64,000 bases of DNA, from contig NZ_QMED01000014.1 of NCBI RefSeq assembly GCF_003286125.1, positions 1-64,000 of the forward strand, given 5' to 3'. Origin of the DNA: Algibacillus agarilyticus. Its GTDB lineage: Bacteria > Pseudomonadota > Gammaproteobacteria > Enterobacterales > Alteromonadaceae. A program made the position numbers and the translations under genes. Below are positions 36,411-47,016 of the stretch, in pieces. The notes beneath the pieces are model-generated. The model searched no databases. It was not told where the DNA came from and worked only from the letters and a program-made list of their open reading frames with translations. Within the stretch, counting starts at the first letter, position 1, and each line of letters opens with the position of its first letter.

Positions 36411-39400
36411 ATGAGACGTTGGGAATTAAATGCCATAGCCGCCGCGATGATGCTTGGCTACTCAGCCGTGCCGCTCGCAGCTGAAAATGAAGACGCTGCA
36501 GCAGCAGAAGAAGCTGAAGTAGAAGTGATTGAAGTACGAGGTATTCAATATAGTGACCAAAAAGCGCGCATGATGGAGCGCGAAAAAAGTCAATATAGCT
36601 CGGTTGTATCAACCGATGATATTGGTAACTTCGTTGATCAAAATGTAGCTGAATCGATGCGTCGATTACCCGGTGTTAGTTTACAACGCTCTGAAGGTGA
36701 GGGTAAATTTGTTACTGTGCGCGGTTTAGGTCCGCAATTTGTATCCGTTAATATGAACGGCGCAGAAATGGCTGGCGCGGGTGAAGATCGCAAAGTTGGG
36801 CTAGATGGTATCGCTGGCGATAGTTTAGGGTCGATTGAGGTTGTTAAAACCTTAACCCCCGATATGAATCTAAATTCGATTGGGGGGGCGGTTAACGTTA
36901 AATCGATATCTGCTTTTGATCGTCAAGGGGATTCACTTAAGCTCAAAATTCAAGATTCGTATTCAGAGCTGCGTGAAGAGCATTCACCCAAATTTACCTT
37001 GGACGGTACGCAGTTATTAGCGGATGACACAATTGGTTTAGGCTTTGTGTTGTCAACCGAAGAGCGTGCGTCTTTAGTAAACGAGCAGCGCCACCATACA
37101 ACAAATACTTATCGCACAATTCGCCAATGGGATCCCGTTAACGAAATGTCTATTGGTGAGGCTATTTTAGCGCCTTATCAAGTTGAGACACGTCAAGAAG
37201 TCGCTGATCGTGAACGTGATACGGCGGCGCTAAACATTGAATACCGTCCAAATGATGCTCACCGTTTTTACTTAAAAGGCAATTATGTTCGATTTGCCGA
37301 TAAAGATGTCGCCTATCGTGAATATTTTCGTTTTGATAAAGCCGACAAAGAAAATGAAATTGTTTTTGTAAACCCCAACACACGTGAGTTTTTGATTACC
37401 GATGCCGAAATGCAACACCAATATTTTATTCAAGAATCGGAGCAAATTGTTAAAACGTTTAATTTTGGTGGTTCTCACATTTTAGGTGATGCTTGGACAT
37501 TCGATTATGATTATTCATCGTCTAGTGCACGTGAAGATTCAGTTGATGATCGCCGTGTACAGTTCCGAGAGCAAAATGTATTAATGCACGGGCGTGCAAC
37601 TAAAGAAGACGTTTTTTATGGCACGTTAACCCCAGCCGAGGCAACTGAACGCTATGGTGTCGATTTAACCCTTTTTGATAATTACGATGGTGATGCCGCC
37701 AATCGTGATAATTGGGAATTCGATAACATGTTTTTAGAAGACAGTATTCGAACGGATGAAATCAACACGTTCAAAGCCAACTTAAAATATGATTTTGATT
37801 CAGATTGGTTGTATTACGTTAAAGCCGGTGTGTCATTTAGTGAAAGGACTAATGATTTAGATAAAAATCGCTGGAGCTTTGTGCCAACAACCGATGGCTG
37901 TGACGATACATACGATATAGGCAGTGAAGCGCATTCAGCTTGTTTAGCAACTTATAAAGTGTCGCAGCAAACGGTAGCAACCTCGGTAGCCGAGGGTGGG
38001 TTAGGTTTTACTACCGAGATGCCGATCAATAGCAAGTTCCAACATCCGTTTGTTGATAACGCCGCTTTAGAATATTTAACCAAAATTGTTGGGCCAACCA
38101 AGTACGCGGTCACCGGATACGATGGCACCGACAGTGCGTTGTCTTTTGAAAGCTCGGCCAGTGATTACACGTTACAAGAAGATGTAAGCGAAGCTTATGT
38201 GATGGCTGATATGGAAATTGCCGCAGACGTAAAGTTAATTACGGGTTTGCGTTATGTGACAACCGAATATGCTTCAAATGGGAATATGGCGTTGTCTAAC
38301 GATGAATTTGCCGTTGGTGATGGTGAGGGTGCGCAGCTTGATGTATTTGAACCATTACCGGCCGCCTCGATTAAATACAGTGAGTTTTTCCCGAGTGCGC
38401 ATTTACGTTGGGAAGCCGCTGATGATTTATTAGTGCGTGCCGCCATTTGGACCAGTTATACCCGTCCTACTTTTAAACAGAACCGAGCAAAGGCTCAGTT
38501 TAAAAATGATATTGAATTGTGTTTGCCGCCAACGGTTGAAGGCGAAATGGCCAGTTGTTATACCGATAACGACACTTTAGGCGCATCGGCACTTGATTTA
38601 CAAGACATGGTGCTGGGAACCAATAATACATTAGATTTGGGTAACCCTAATCTTATCCCGATGACATCAACTAACTACGATGCCTCTGTTAGTTGGTATC
38701 ACTCAGAAGACTTATTTATTGAAGCAGCGGTTTTCTACAAAGACATTAAAAATTTCATTGTGGATGTGCAAGGCGTTTCTAAACGGTTAGATGAATTGCC
38801 ATTAACATTGCCTGTTGGTCAAATTACTGAGTTTATTATTGCTGAAGACACATTACTTAACGACATTAACTATACGCTTAACGGTAAGAGTGCAACGGTT
38901 TTTGGGGCAGAGCTTAGCTATAACCAGTTTTTTGATTGGGGCGGTTTTGTACAAAGTAACTTAACGATTCAACAAAGTGACGCAGAGCTTGATGAAAGTG
39001 TGCGCATTGGTTCAATTGCGTTACCTGACCAAGCCGACATGATGGCTAACTTAACACTGGGTTGGGAAAACGATGATTTATCTTTCCGTGTTATTGGTAA
39101 TTATCGCTCAGAAATTTTAGAGCAAATTGGATCTTGTTCGACTTTACCTGTTGAAGGTGATGATAATTTTACTCGTTATCAAGCTCAACCGTGGGAATTT
39201 TGTAAAGCCTGGTCAGATCAATATCAAGACAAGATCGCCACGGTCGATTTTAAAGCTAAAGTTAACTTAGCAAAAGGGCTGTCGGTTTATTTTGATGCGA
39301 TCAATCTTACCGATAATGTTGATTTACGTTACTACGATGGTAACGCATTAACCGGTGGAAAAGTGTTGGCGCAAAGCGAAGCATATGGCCGAACGTTGCA

Positions 39401-39428
39401 AGTTGGTGTGAATTACAAGTTTTATTAA
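36411..39428 (+). CDS. TonB-dependent outer-membrane receptor for oligosaccharides
   Basis: About 1005 residues from ATG 36411, preceded by TGAGGA at 36397. A signal peptide (RRWELNAIAAAMMLGYSAVPLAA) is followed by an acidic linker with the possible TonB box VEVIEVRGI. The plug domain shows QYSSVVSTDDIGNFVDQNVAESMRRLPGVSL, EGKFVTVRGLGPQFVSVNMNGAEM and GSIEVVKTLTPDMNLNSIGGAVNVKS. The beta-barrel ends with NLTDNVDLRYYDGN..GRTLQVGVNYKFY, whose terminal aromatic residue is typical of barrel proteins. It belongs to the large sugar-type TonB receptors of marine bacteria and would import pectin or arabinan fragments. The surface lipoprotein gene follows after 63 bp. Confidence 0.88.
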   Translation: MRRWELNAIAAAMMLGYSAVPLAAENEDAAAAEEAEVEVIEVRGIQYSDQKARMMEREKSQYSSVVSTDDIGNFVDQNVAESMRRLPGVSLQRSEGEGKFVTVRGLGPQFVSVNMNGAEMAGAGEDRKVGLDGIAGDSLGSIEVVKTLTPDMNLNSIGGAVNVKSISAFDRQGDSLKLKIQDSYSELREEHSPKFTLDGTQLLADDTIGLGFVLSTEERASLVNEQRHHTTNTYRTIRQWDPVNEMSIGEAILAPYQVETRQEVADRERDTAALNIEYRPNDAHRFYLKGNYVRFADKDVAYREYFRFDKADKENEIVFVNPNTREFLITDAEMQHQYFIQESEQIVKTFNFGGSHILGDAWTFDYDYSSSSAREDSVDDRRVQFREQNVLMHGRATKEDVFYGTLTPAEATERYGVDLTLFDNYDGDAANRDNWEFDNMFLEDSIRTDEINTFKANLKYDFDSDWLYYVKAGVSFSERTNDLDKNRWSFVPTTDGCDDTYDIGSEAHSACLATYKVSQQTVATSVAEGGLGFTTEMPINSKFQHPFVDNAALEYLTKIVGPTKYAVTGYDGTDSALSFESSASDYTLQEDVSEAYVMADMEIAADVKLITGLRYVTTEYASNGNMALSNDEFAVGDGEGAQLDVFEPLPAASIKYSEFFPSAHLRWEAADDLLVRAAIWTSYTRPTFKQNRAKAQFKNDIELCLPPTVEGEMASCYTDNDTLGASALDLQDMVLGTNNTLDLGNPNLIPMTSTNYDASVSWYHSEDLFIEAAVFYKDIKNFIVDVQGVSKRLDELPLTLPVGQITEFIIAEDTLLNDINYTLNGKSATVFGAELSYNQFFDWGGFVQSNLTIQQSDAELDESVRIGSIALPDQADMMANLTLGWENDDLSFRVIGNYRSEILEQIGSCSTLPVEGDDNFTRYQAQPWEFCKAWSDQYQDKIATVDFKAKVNLAKGLSVYFDAINLTDNVDLRYYDGNALTGGKVLAQSEAYGRTLQVGVNYKFY

Positions 39429-39458
39429 CCAACTGACATTGTATTTTTGTAACAGGGC

Positions 39459-39472
39459 TGCTACCGGTGGCT
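39459..39472. promoter_or_regulatory. Degenerate operator TGCTACCGGTGGCT
   Basis: Matches the CCGGT palindrome at 12 of 14 positions, 20 bp before the giant lipoprotein ATG, in the gap after the TonB receptor gene. It could give the lipoprotein gene separate control. Confidence 0.45.
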
Positions 39473-39491
39473 CTGCGAAAGGAAAAAAATC

Positions 39492-42400
39492 ATGAATTAT
39501 AAATTATCAATATTGAGCAGTGTTATTGGTGCTGTTCTCGTTTCAGGTTGCGGATTTGAATCTGAGCAAAATGTATCAGCAGTAACAGTCACACCGTTAC
39601 AAGGCCAATTTTTAGATAGTGGCGTGGGTGGAATGCCGTTTCGTCGAACCAACATTAATGGCGAAGTGACTGAAGGTGTAACCGATGCGGAGGGGCGTTA
39701 TGAATATGTCCGTGGTGAAAGCATCGAATTTTATATCGGCGGGGTCACGTTTCCGGCGGTTCAAGCTAAATCGATCATTACGCCTTTAAGCTTTTTTTCA
39801 ACTAATAATCCAAATGCCGAAAATGTCGCTAACGTAGCGCGCTTTTTACAATCGCTTGATAGCGATAATGATCCAAGCAATGGCATTACTATTGATAGCG
39901 CATTGGGTGGTGTCGCAACCGTTAATAACGATGACGAAGGTAACCCGCTTAGTGCCAAAGACTTTTTTAACCAATCAGGCAACGCATTCGCAGCCGCAGT
40001 TGAGACATGGTTAGGTCAAGCCACTAATAACACTCGGTCTACTTTGGTGTCTTATGAAGATGCGGTTTCGCATTTTGTTGCGACTTTAGCGGCTGAATTA
40101 GGTGAATACAAAGCGCAAGCATTTAAGTTAGCTACACTAACCGGCCCCATTACTCATATATATGTTGAAAATGGTACCGTCGTTAGCCAAATTATCAATT
40201 TTGTACCAGAAGCCAGTACGGATAATTCAGCCACTAAAGGTTCATACACCATTAGCCAAGATGATGTTGAAGTCGCATCGGGTTTATATGAATTAAGTCG
40301 CAGCCGCCAAGTATTGATGTTAAATCAAACGGATGCAGATACGGATTATTTAGTCTCGTTAGCCAATCGTTCTGAAGGTGAACTTTACAGTGTTTGTAAT
40401 GCCGCCAATGTGTCAGGTTTACAAACACTGATCAATGCCTGTGAAACTGCAGATGATCGTAAAAGCAACATGCTCATTTTAAATGCTGAATTAGTCGCTG
40501 ATGAAGTGGCCGCTATGCAAGAATATGCCGCGACGATAGATGAACCCGAACCCGCTTTATTTGAAGAGTTTGAAGTGGATAGTGTAAACACATTCTACTC
40601 ATCTACATACAAGCGATTAGCCGAATCAACGAGTAGTGGTCCACTATATTTTAAAACCGGCGGGACAATCGAAATCGAAAATGGTGAGCTAAAACTCGCT
40701 GGTGATCGTTTTTCTATCGGTAATGCTGAGCCCGCATCATCAACAACCTCTGCCGATACAAAAGGCACGGGTATATATAACTTGAGTCAAGGGTTTACCA
40801 TTAGCTTTGATGTGATTGATCACAACAGTTCTGGTGGTTTGAGTTTATATGTCGACAATAATACAACCAGTGCTGGCAACTCGTTACATGGGAGTGGATC
40901 TAAATTTGTTGGCAGTTCAATTAACGACGAAAACTTCCCGAAAGGTCAACGCTTTAGCTTTACGCATGATGGTTTTCCGGCCACAACGAACTCATTCTTC
41001 CAGTTACGTACCGATAGTGCAGGTAGTATCACGATTGATAACCTGAAGATCGAAACGGTTGCGAGTGCGGTTGTTAAAGAAGCTTACGAGCCGGTGGCAT
41101 TTAGTTGTAGCGACATGCCTGCTTTATATTTCTGTGATGATTTTTCACAAGGTACGTTAGACAATTGGAATATCTTTGCGTCAGAAGGTAACACCGCTGG
41201 ACCCGAAGGCGTATTTGATGTGCTCGATATTAAAGGTAATAACGCAATGCGTTATACCGCCGGTAGCCTAGGGGGGGTATTAGCCACGGTTAAAGACAGT
41301 GCCATGGCCAATGTACCGGATGCCGATTATTTTGTTGAGGCTAAATTACGCCCGCGCCAAAATGGCACAACAGCTAATAAACATTTATATATGTTAGGGC
41401 GTTATGTTGATCAACAAAACTGGTATGGCGGCGGACTTAATTTACAAAATAGTTCTGCTTCAACACAATCTGAAGTCGCAACGCTTATTGCTGATTCACT
41501 TTCGCGTCCTGTGCAGAAAAAACAACCGTTTATTCTCGGCGAAAGAGATGCAACCGACGATGGTGTTTGGTATACCGTGCGTTTTGAAATGCTGGGTAGC
41601 GATTTAACGCTATATATCAATGGTGAATTAAAAGGCACGTTTGCGGATACAAATTTCACAGCTAAAGGGTTAGCCGGTTTATATACGTATAATCGATCCT
41701 TTGAATTAGATGATTTCAAAATTGGTGCGGCAATGGACAAGCCAATTCAAATATCAACCGATTTAGCCGAATCTAGTTTGATTGGTGGTGTTAATGGTGA
41801 TCCGTTAACCTTTAATGTATCGGCTTTATTAGGTGATGGCTCAGCTGATTCGGTTACGGTTCATTCGGGTGATGGCGATATTGCAAAAGCCACGATTGAT
41901 GGCTCAACCGTTACGGTTAATCCATTAGAAGAAGGCATGACGGCAATTTATTTGGTCTCGGCGACTGATCCAACCGTGATACAAAAAATTGATATTACCG
42001 TTGCCCCCCAATTTGTTGATTCAACAACAGACTATGGTGATTTAACCGCTAAATTAAGCCCAGCTATCAACGAAATGTCGGCTTATACCGATACCTTAAT
42101 CAGCGTAGCGTTTGATACCGCGCCGACTTTAGGCGAAAACGGCATGGTCCGTATTTATAATGCCAATACCAATGAGCTCGTTGATGAACTTAATGTGGCA
42201 GGTGATTTAGATACGATCAAGTCAGCAACGGAAGGAAAGCTTCGTAATGTGCGTTATCAAGCCATTTATGTTGAAGGTAACAAGCTTGTTATTAAACCTC
42301 ACAGCGGTGCATTAGCTTACGGCACTGAATATTACGTTGTTATTGGCAATGATGTTGCTTTAAACACTCAACTTAATGGCCTTGATTTTGATGGTTTAGG

Positions 42401-45400
42401 CAGCTCAACGCAGTGGTCATTCACGACTAAATCAACAATGCCTACCGGCACGGCTATTTTAGTTGATGATGATGGCGCCACGGCTGATTTTAGAACGTTG
42501 CAAGCGGCGATGGCTTACGCGATGACAGATAAAAACGCGAGCACAACGATCTCTATCCGTGATGGTGTTTACAATGAAATTTTATATTTGCGCGATAAAA
42601 ACAACTTAACCATACAAGGTGAAAGCCGCGATGGCACGGTTGTACAATACAACAACTATGAAGGTTTAAATGGGGGTTCAAGTGGGCGTCCGGTATTTTT
42701 AGTTGAAAGCGCCGATATGTTAGTGTTAAACAACTTTACGTTGAAAAATACACACGAACGTTCAGGCTCGGGCGATCAAGCTGAAACAATTTACTTTAAT
42801 AGTCCAGGCAAACGCCTAATCGCGAACAATATGAATTTTGTGAGCGAACAAGATACATTGCAACTTAAAGGATATACCTGGTTCTATAACAGTTTAGTTG
42901 CGGGCAATGTTGATTTTATCTGGGGGTATCCAGAAGCGGCCTTGTTTGAAAACACTGAAATTCGTACGGTTGGCCGTTCAGAAAAAGCGCCAGCAGACAG
43001 CGAAGGCGGTTATATATTGCAAGCCCGTGTACAAGAAGGTGATAAAGACAATGCCGGATTTGTCTTCTTAAACAGTGAATTTACCAGCGGAGCAGGGCCA
43101 AAAGGCAATGGCGTATTAGACAACTCAACTTATATCGCGCGAAGTGGCGGCAGTACGAGTTATTACGACAACGTATTGCTTATTAATAATAAACTAGGTT
43201 CACATATTATTAATGAAGGTTGGGCTACACAAAGCAATACTGACCAAAAGCAACCTGATCCAAATCCTTCTCCGGCGACTAATACAATGGGTTGGCGCGA
43301 GTTTGGTAGCATGAACGCAAATGGTGATGCACTTGATTTAAGTGGTCGTGATCCGTTGGCTTCTGTATTAACTTCAGCTCCGTTTAATGACCGAGCTGGT
43401 GTATTTTCGAACTATGGTGCTGGCTCCGGCTGGGACCCTCAGCCACTCGCCATACCTGATTTTACGAATTTGCCAACAGATGGTAGCGATGGCGGAAATA
43501 ATGGCGGCGGCGATGTTATTTCGACCCCTGCGATGGGCGATGGCGGTTTTGCTGGCGACAACTACACCTTAACGGGTGGTGAAGGCGGAACGGTCGTAAC
43601 GGTTGCAACCGGTACCGCTTTAGTTGCCGCACTTGATGCCGCTAAAAGCGCAGGTTCACCCTCCACTATATATATCGACGGTACTATTACGGCCGCTAAT
43701 ACGGGCAATGCAACACGTAATATCGGTATCAAAGATATTAAAGACATTACAATTGTTGGGGTTGCTGACCGAGGTGAATTCAACGGAATTGGTTTGCAAA
43801 TAGAACGCGCTCAAAATGTTATTATTCGTAACTTAAAAATGCACGAAGTACCAAAAGATTTCGGTGATGTGATTGGCATTGAAGGTGATGAAAATGTTGG
43901 CACCAGCCGTATCTGGATTGACCACAACGAGCTATATGGATCATTGGCGGTTGATAAAGATTTTTACGATGGTTTGATTGATAGCAGATCAGGTGCTTCG
44001 CACATTACTATCTCGTATAACTACATACACGATCACTGGAAAACCATGTTAAATGGTTCATCAGACGATGATGCAGGCGATCGTTATATTACGTATCACC
44101 ATAACCACTTTGCCAACATCAACTCCCGTGTACCGCTATTCCGCTATGGTTTTGGACACTTGTATAATAATTATTTTGTCAATATAAACGGTTCGGTGAT
44201 TAATTCACGCATGGGTGCTCAACTCTTAATTGAAAACAACGTGTTTGAAGATGTTAAAAACCCGATTGTTTCAATTGATTCACGAGAAGTGGGTTATTGG
44301 TATGCTCGTGGTAATAGCTTTGAAGGAACGGTGACTTATAGCGATAACGATACTTTTGGTAGCACAGAAGACAGCTACAGTATTTCGGGTGCGATAACCG
44401 GTACGTATGATGATGTCAGTTATGATTACGCGACTCATTTACTTGATACGGCCGATGTAAAGGCCCATGTTAAAGCCCATGCCGGTATTGGTAAAATTGA
44501 TCAATCCAATGACACTATTCCAGCTGTTGATGCGGGAACTGGCGGCAACGATGGTGGTTCAGGCTCAGACGCTAATACGGGTACGCCAAATTTAGCAACG
44601 GCTTATGTTGAATCATTTTCGGCAACGGATGCTGATGCCTTTTTCACGTCGGCTTATCGCGACATTGAAGGTGGAAGCGACGGTTCTAAAGATCCAATGT
44701 ATAGCATTGCGACAGGCGGTAGCCGTATATTTGTGACTAACGGGGCACTTGAAATGACCGGTGCACGTTTTAGTGTGGGTAATACGGTTACAACCTCAAC
44801 TACTGATGCTGATACCGCCACAACGGGGGTGCTCGATTTAAGTTCAGCTTATACGGTTAGCTTTAAAGTGACTGCTGTTGGCGGTACAACGACTAAAGGT
44901 TTCCAAATTTATGTTGATAATAATACATCAGGCAGTGGCAACTCTATTCATGGCTCAGCGTCAAAATTCTATTCAGCTGCACTAGATGATTTAGTGGTTG
45001 GCCAAACCTATACCGTTGATGGGTTAGTCGCGACGTCTACCTCGTTTATTACATTGAGAACTGAAACGGATGCGACAATTACTATCGATGATTTAAAAAT
45101 CGAGAAAAAAAGCGTTGAGTTGGCAAACTCTGGTGCGGTTGATTTAACGACACCGTATGTTGAAGTGTTCTCGGCTGTCGATGCGACCGCCTTTTTTACC
45201 TCAACCTATCGTGACATTACAGCGGCAACAGGTACTGATGGTACGAATGCCGCGATGTATCGTATTGCGACAGGCGGTAGTCGTATATTTGTGACTAATG
45301 GCGCATTAGAAATGACCGGTGCACGTTTTAGTATCGGTAATACAATTGATACATCGACAACCAGTGCAGACACCACAACAACCGGTGTATTAGATTTAAG

Positions 45401-45671
45401 TGCTGATTATACCGTTAGTTTTAATGTGGTCAGTGTGGGTGGAACCACCACCAAAGGCTTCCAAATCTATGTTGATAACAATACTTCCGGCAGTGGAAAT
45501 TCAATTCATGGTTCTGCGTCAAAATTTTACTCAACAGTATTAGATGATTTAGTCGTAGGTGACACCTACACTGTCGACGGTTTAACCGCGACGGCAACCT
45601 CATTTCTTACTTTTAGAACAGAAACCGATGCAACTATTACGATTGATAACGTTGTTATTAGTAAAAAATAA
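39492..45671 (+). CDS. Giant surface lipoprotein: pectin methylesterase (CE8) plus pectate lyase (PL1)
   Basis: 2059 residues. A lipoprotein signal with VSGC gives a Cys near residue 20. Order: N-terminal domain (~25-200) of the kind seen in marine surface proteins; a binding-type beta module (~357-527); a LamG-like module (~537-750, CDDFSQGTLDNW); two Ig-like domains (~755-980); CE8 pectinesterase (~986-1320) with DDDGATADFRTLQ, QDTLQL and the catalytic-Asp segment GNVDFIWG (~1138); a Gly/Asp linker; PL1 pectate lyase (~1345-1673) with SRIWIDHNE (~1474) and the catalytic Arg segment SRVPLFRYG (~1546); and two C-terminal copies of the first binding module (~1702-1872, ~1886-2059; ASKFYS, NNTSGSGNSIHG). 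De-esterification by CE8 would create the substrate for PL1, so the fusion makes a one-protein pectin processor. A terminator follows. Confidence 0.88.
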   Translation: MNYKLSILSSVIGAVLVSGCGFESEQNVSAVTVTPLQGQFLDSGVGGMPFRRTNINGEVTEGVTDAEGRYEYVRGESIEFYIGGVTFPAVQAKSIITPLSFFSTNNPNAENVANVARFLQSLDSDNDPSNGITIDSALGGVATVNNDDEGNPLSAKDFFNQSGNAFAAAVETWLGQATNNTRSTLVSYEDAVSHFVATLAAELGEYKAQAFKLATLTGPITHIYVENGTVVSQIINFVPEASTDNSATKGSYTISQDDVEVASGLYELSRSRQVLMLNQTDADTDYLVSLANRSEGELYSVCNAANVSGLQTLINACETADDRKSNMLILNAELVADEVAAMQEYAATIDEPEPALFEEFEVDSVNTFYSSTYKRLAESTSSGPLYFKTGGTIEIENGELKLAGDRFSIGNAEPASSTTSADTKGTGIYNLSQGFTISFDVIDHNSSGGLSLYVDNNTTSAGNSLHGSGSKFVGSSINDENFPKGQRFSFTHDGFPATTNSFFQLRTDSAGSITIDNLKIETVASAVVKEAYEPVAFSCSDMPALYFCDDFSQGTLDNWNIFASEGNTAGPEGVFDVLDIKGNNAMRYTAGSLGGVLATVKDSAMANVPDADYFVEAKLRPRQNGTTANKHLYMLGRYVDQQNWYGGGLNLQNSSASTQSEVATLIADSLSRPVQKKQPFILGERDATDDGVWYTVRFEMLGSDLTLYINGELKGTFADTNFTAKGLAGLYTYNRSFELDDFKIGAAMDKPIQISTDLAESSLIGGVNGDPLTFNVSALLGDGSADSVTVHSGDGDIAKATIDGSTVTVNPLEEGMTAIYLVSATDPTVIQKIDITVAPQFVDSTTDYGDLTAKLSPAINEMSAYTDTLISVAFDTAPTLGENGMVRIYNANTNELVDELNVAGDLDTIKSATEGKLRNVRYQAIYVEGNKLVIKPHSGALAYGTEYYVVIGNDVALNTQLNGLDFDGLGSSTQWSFTTKSTMPTGTAILVDDDGATADFRTLQAAMAYAMTDKNASTTISIRDGVYNEILYLRDKNNLTIQGESRDGTVVQYNNYEGLNGGSSGRPVFLVESADMLVLNNFTLKNTHERSGSGDQAETIYFNSPGKRLIANNMNFVSEQDTLQLKGYTWFYNSLVAGNVDFIWGYPEAALFENTEIRTVGRSEKAPADSEGGYILQARVQEGDKDNAGFVFLNSEFTSGAGPKGNGVLDNSTYIARSGGSTSYYDNVLLINNKLGSHIINEGWATQSNTDQKQPDPNPSPATNTMGWREFGSMNANGDALDLSGRDPLASVLTSAPFNDRAGVFSNYGAGSGWDPQPLAIPDFTNLPTDGSDGGNNGGGDVISTPAMGDGGFAGDNYTLTGGEGGTVVTVATGTALVAALDAAKSAGSPSTIYIDGTITAANTGNATRNIGIKDIKDITIVGVADRGEFNGIGLQIERAQNVIIRNLKMHEVPKDFGDVIGIEGDENVGTSRIWIDHNELYGSLAVDKDFYDGLIDSRSGASHITISYNYIHDHWKTMLNGSSDDDAGDRYITYHHNHFANINSRVPLFRYGFGHLYNNYFVNINGSVINSRMGAQLLIENNVFEDVKNPIVSIDSREVGYWYARGNSFEGTVTYSDNDTFGSTEDSYSISGAITGTYDDVSYDYATHLLDTADVKAHVKAHAGIGKIDQSNDTIPAVDAGTGGNDGGSGSDANTGTPNLATAYVESFSATDADAFFTSAYRDIEGGSDGSKDPMYSIATGGSRIFVTNGALEMTGARFSVGNTVTTSTTDADTATTGVLDLSSAYTVSFKVTAVGGTTTKGFQIYVDNNTSGSGNSIHGSASKFYSAALDDLVVGQTYTVDGLVATSTSFITLRTETDATITIDDLKIEKKSVELANSGAVDLTTPYVEVFSAVDATAFFTSTYRDITAATGTDGTNAAMYRIATGGSRIFVTNGALEMTGARFSIGNTIDTSTTSADTTTTGVLDLSADYTVSFNVVSVGGTTTKGFQIYVDNNTSGSGNSIHGSASKFYSTVLDDLVVGDTYTVDGLTATATSFLTFRTETDATITIDNVVISKK

Positions 45672-45705
45672 ACGCTTAATGTCGAGTTGAGCATTTAGAT
45701 AAACA

Positions 45706-45738
45706 ATACCCACTAAGAGCGATTTTAGTGGGTATTTT
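45706..45738 (+). terminator. Terminator after the giant lipoprotein gene
   Basis: ATACCCACTAA..TTAGTGGGTAT hairpin followed by TTTT, 35 bp after the stop codon. Confidence 0.75.
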
Positions 45739-45785
45739 ACATTTAAGACGTTGCTTCAAATAATGAGAAAAAGGTGAAAAAAAAC

Positions 45786-46571
45786 ATGAAAAAAAGCACA
45801 ATCAAGAAACGTATTATTCTCAGTTTGGTTGGGGGAGTATTGATGACCTTAACCAGTCAAGTTTTGGCATTAACCATACACATGGCGGGTGATTCGACCA
45901 TGTCGATAAAAGACCCTAAAGACTACCCAGAAACAGGATGGGGTGTGCCTTTTGCTACTTTTTTTGCCGACGATATAAACGTTGCAAACTATGCTAAAAA
46001 TGGTCGAAGTACCCGTACCTTTATTGAAGAAGGCATTTGGGGCACATTAATTAACACCGTAAAACCACACGATTATGTGATTATTCAATTTGGTCATAAT
46101 GACGAATCTGCCCGAAAAAAAGATCGGTTTACTACACCAAAGCAATATCAAGAAAATTTACAGCGCTTTATAAACGACGTAAAAACTAAACAAGCGTATC
46201 CCATTTTAATGAGCTCAATCACCCGTCGATATTTTGCAGATAATGGTAAATTAAAAGAAACCCACCCTTACGCGCCATTGGTACAAAAAGTGGCATTGCA
46301 AAACCCTGATGTTACTTTTATCGATATGGAGCGCTTAACTCGCGATTATTTTAATCAATTAGGTGATCAAGCATCCGCTATACGTTTTATGCACATTAAA
46401 CCGGGCTTGCATCCTAATTACCCGAATGGCGTAAGAGATGATACCCATTTAAATCAAATGGGTGCGCGCGAAGTGGCACAACTCGTTTTAGTGGCGTTGC
46501 GTACTATGCAGCATCCACTCGCGGCTAAAACACGCCCCGTTGACCCAAAACATTTAAAGCTAAGGTATTAA
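45786..46571 (+). CDS. CE12-type rhamnogalacturonan acetylesterase
   Basis: About 261 residues from ATG 45786, with AAGG upstream (the GTG 12 bp earlier is less likely). A signal peptide ends near VLALT. SGNH/GDSL-hydrolase blocks are block I HMAGDSTMS (Ser nucleophile), the Gly in NYAKNGRSTRTFI, block III IIQFGHNDES (Asn) and block V DDTHLNQMGA (Asp and His). These fit the carbohydrate esterase family 12 rhamnogalacturonan/pectin acetylesterases. The periplasmic enzyme would remove acetyl groups so that lyases and glycosidases can act. No CCGGT operator is seen before it, and the terminator at 45706 separates it from the lipoprotein gene. Confidence 0.82.
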   Translation: MKKSTIKKRIILSLVGGVLMTLTSQVLALTIHMAGDSTMSIKDPKDYPETGWGVPFATFFADDINVANYAKNGRSTRTFIEEGIWGTLINTVKPHDYVIIQFGHNDESARKKDRFTTPKQYQENLQRFINDVKTKQAYPILMSSITRRYFADNGKLKETHPYAPLVQKVALQNPDVTFIDMERLTRDYFNQLGDQASAIRFMHIKPGLHPNYPNGVRDDTHLNQMGAREVAQLVLVALRTMQHPLAAKTRPVDPKHLKLRY

Positions 46572-46619
46572 ACATGAAAATTTAAGCCGAGTGAGGCGAG
46601 GTCATGCAGCAGAAACAAG

Positions 46620-46960
46620 GCTGTATTACGCCATTTAGTGCTGCATTTATTAAAAAAGAAACAAGCGTTAAGAAAGGGTTAAAAGCTAAACGATTTAAAA
46701 CCGCTTTAGCTAGTGATTATGCAGATAAAGTCTTTCAGCTTGTTTTTTTAAGTTCACGTAATCTTACCTTGGCAAAGTGATTTATACGACGAATGCCGTT
46801 GAGGCTGTGCGTCGTCAGTTTAGAAAATTGACGAAGGGGGCCGAATGAACATAGCCTATTGACGCTGTTTTATGCTGGCATGTTGAACGCCACCGAGAAG
46901 TGGATAATGCCCTCCATTCATCATTGGCGTTTTATTTTGAAGGGCGTTTAGATTGCCCTT
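46620..46960 (+). pseudogene. IS256-family transposase relic, copy 1
   Basis: Fragments in several frames: ETSVKKGLKAKRFKTALASDYADKVFQL, then VIYTTNAVEAVRRQFRKLTK (the IYTTNAIES.NRQ.RK hallmark of the IS256/mutator family), then LLYAGMLNATEKWIMPSIHHW. A direct, similar copy lies at 48770-49020. The two flank hipBA. Confidence 0.7.
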
Positions 46961-47016
46961 AATATTTAAAAAAATTAAGCTGATATCGATTTCTAAACAC
47001 TACCTATGTCAAATCA

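Noticed and set aside
41411-41740. 109-residue minus-strand frame inside the giant lipoprotein gene
   Set aside because: Shadow of a long, well-supported coding region, with low-complexity Ser/Leu content.
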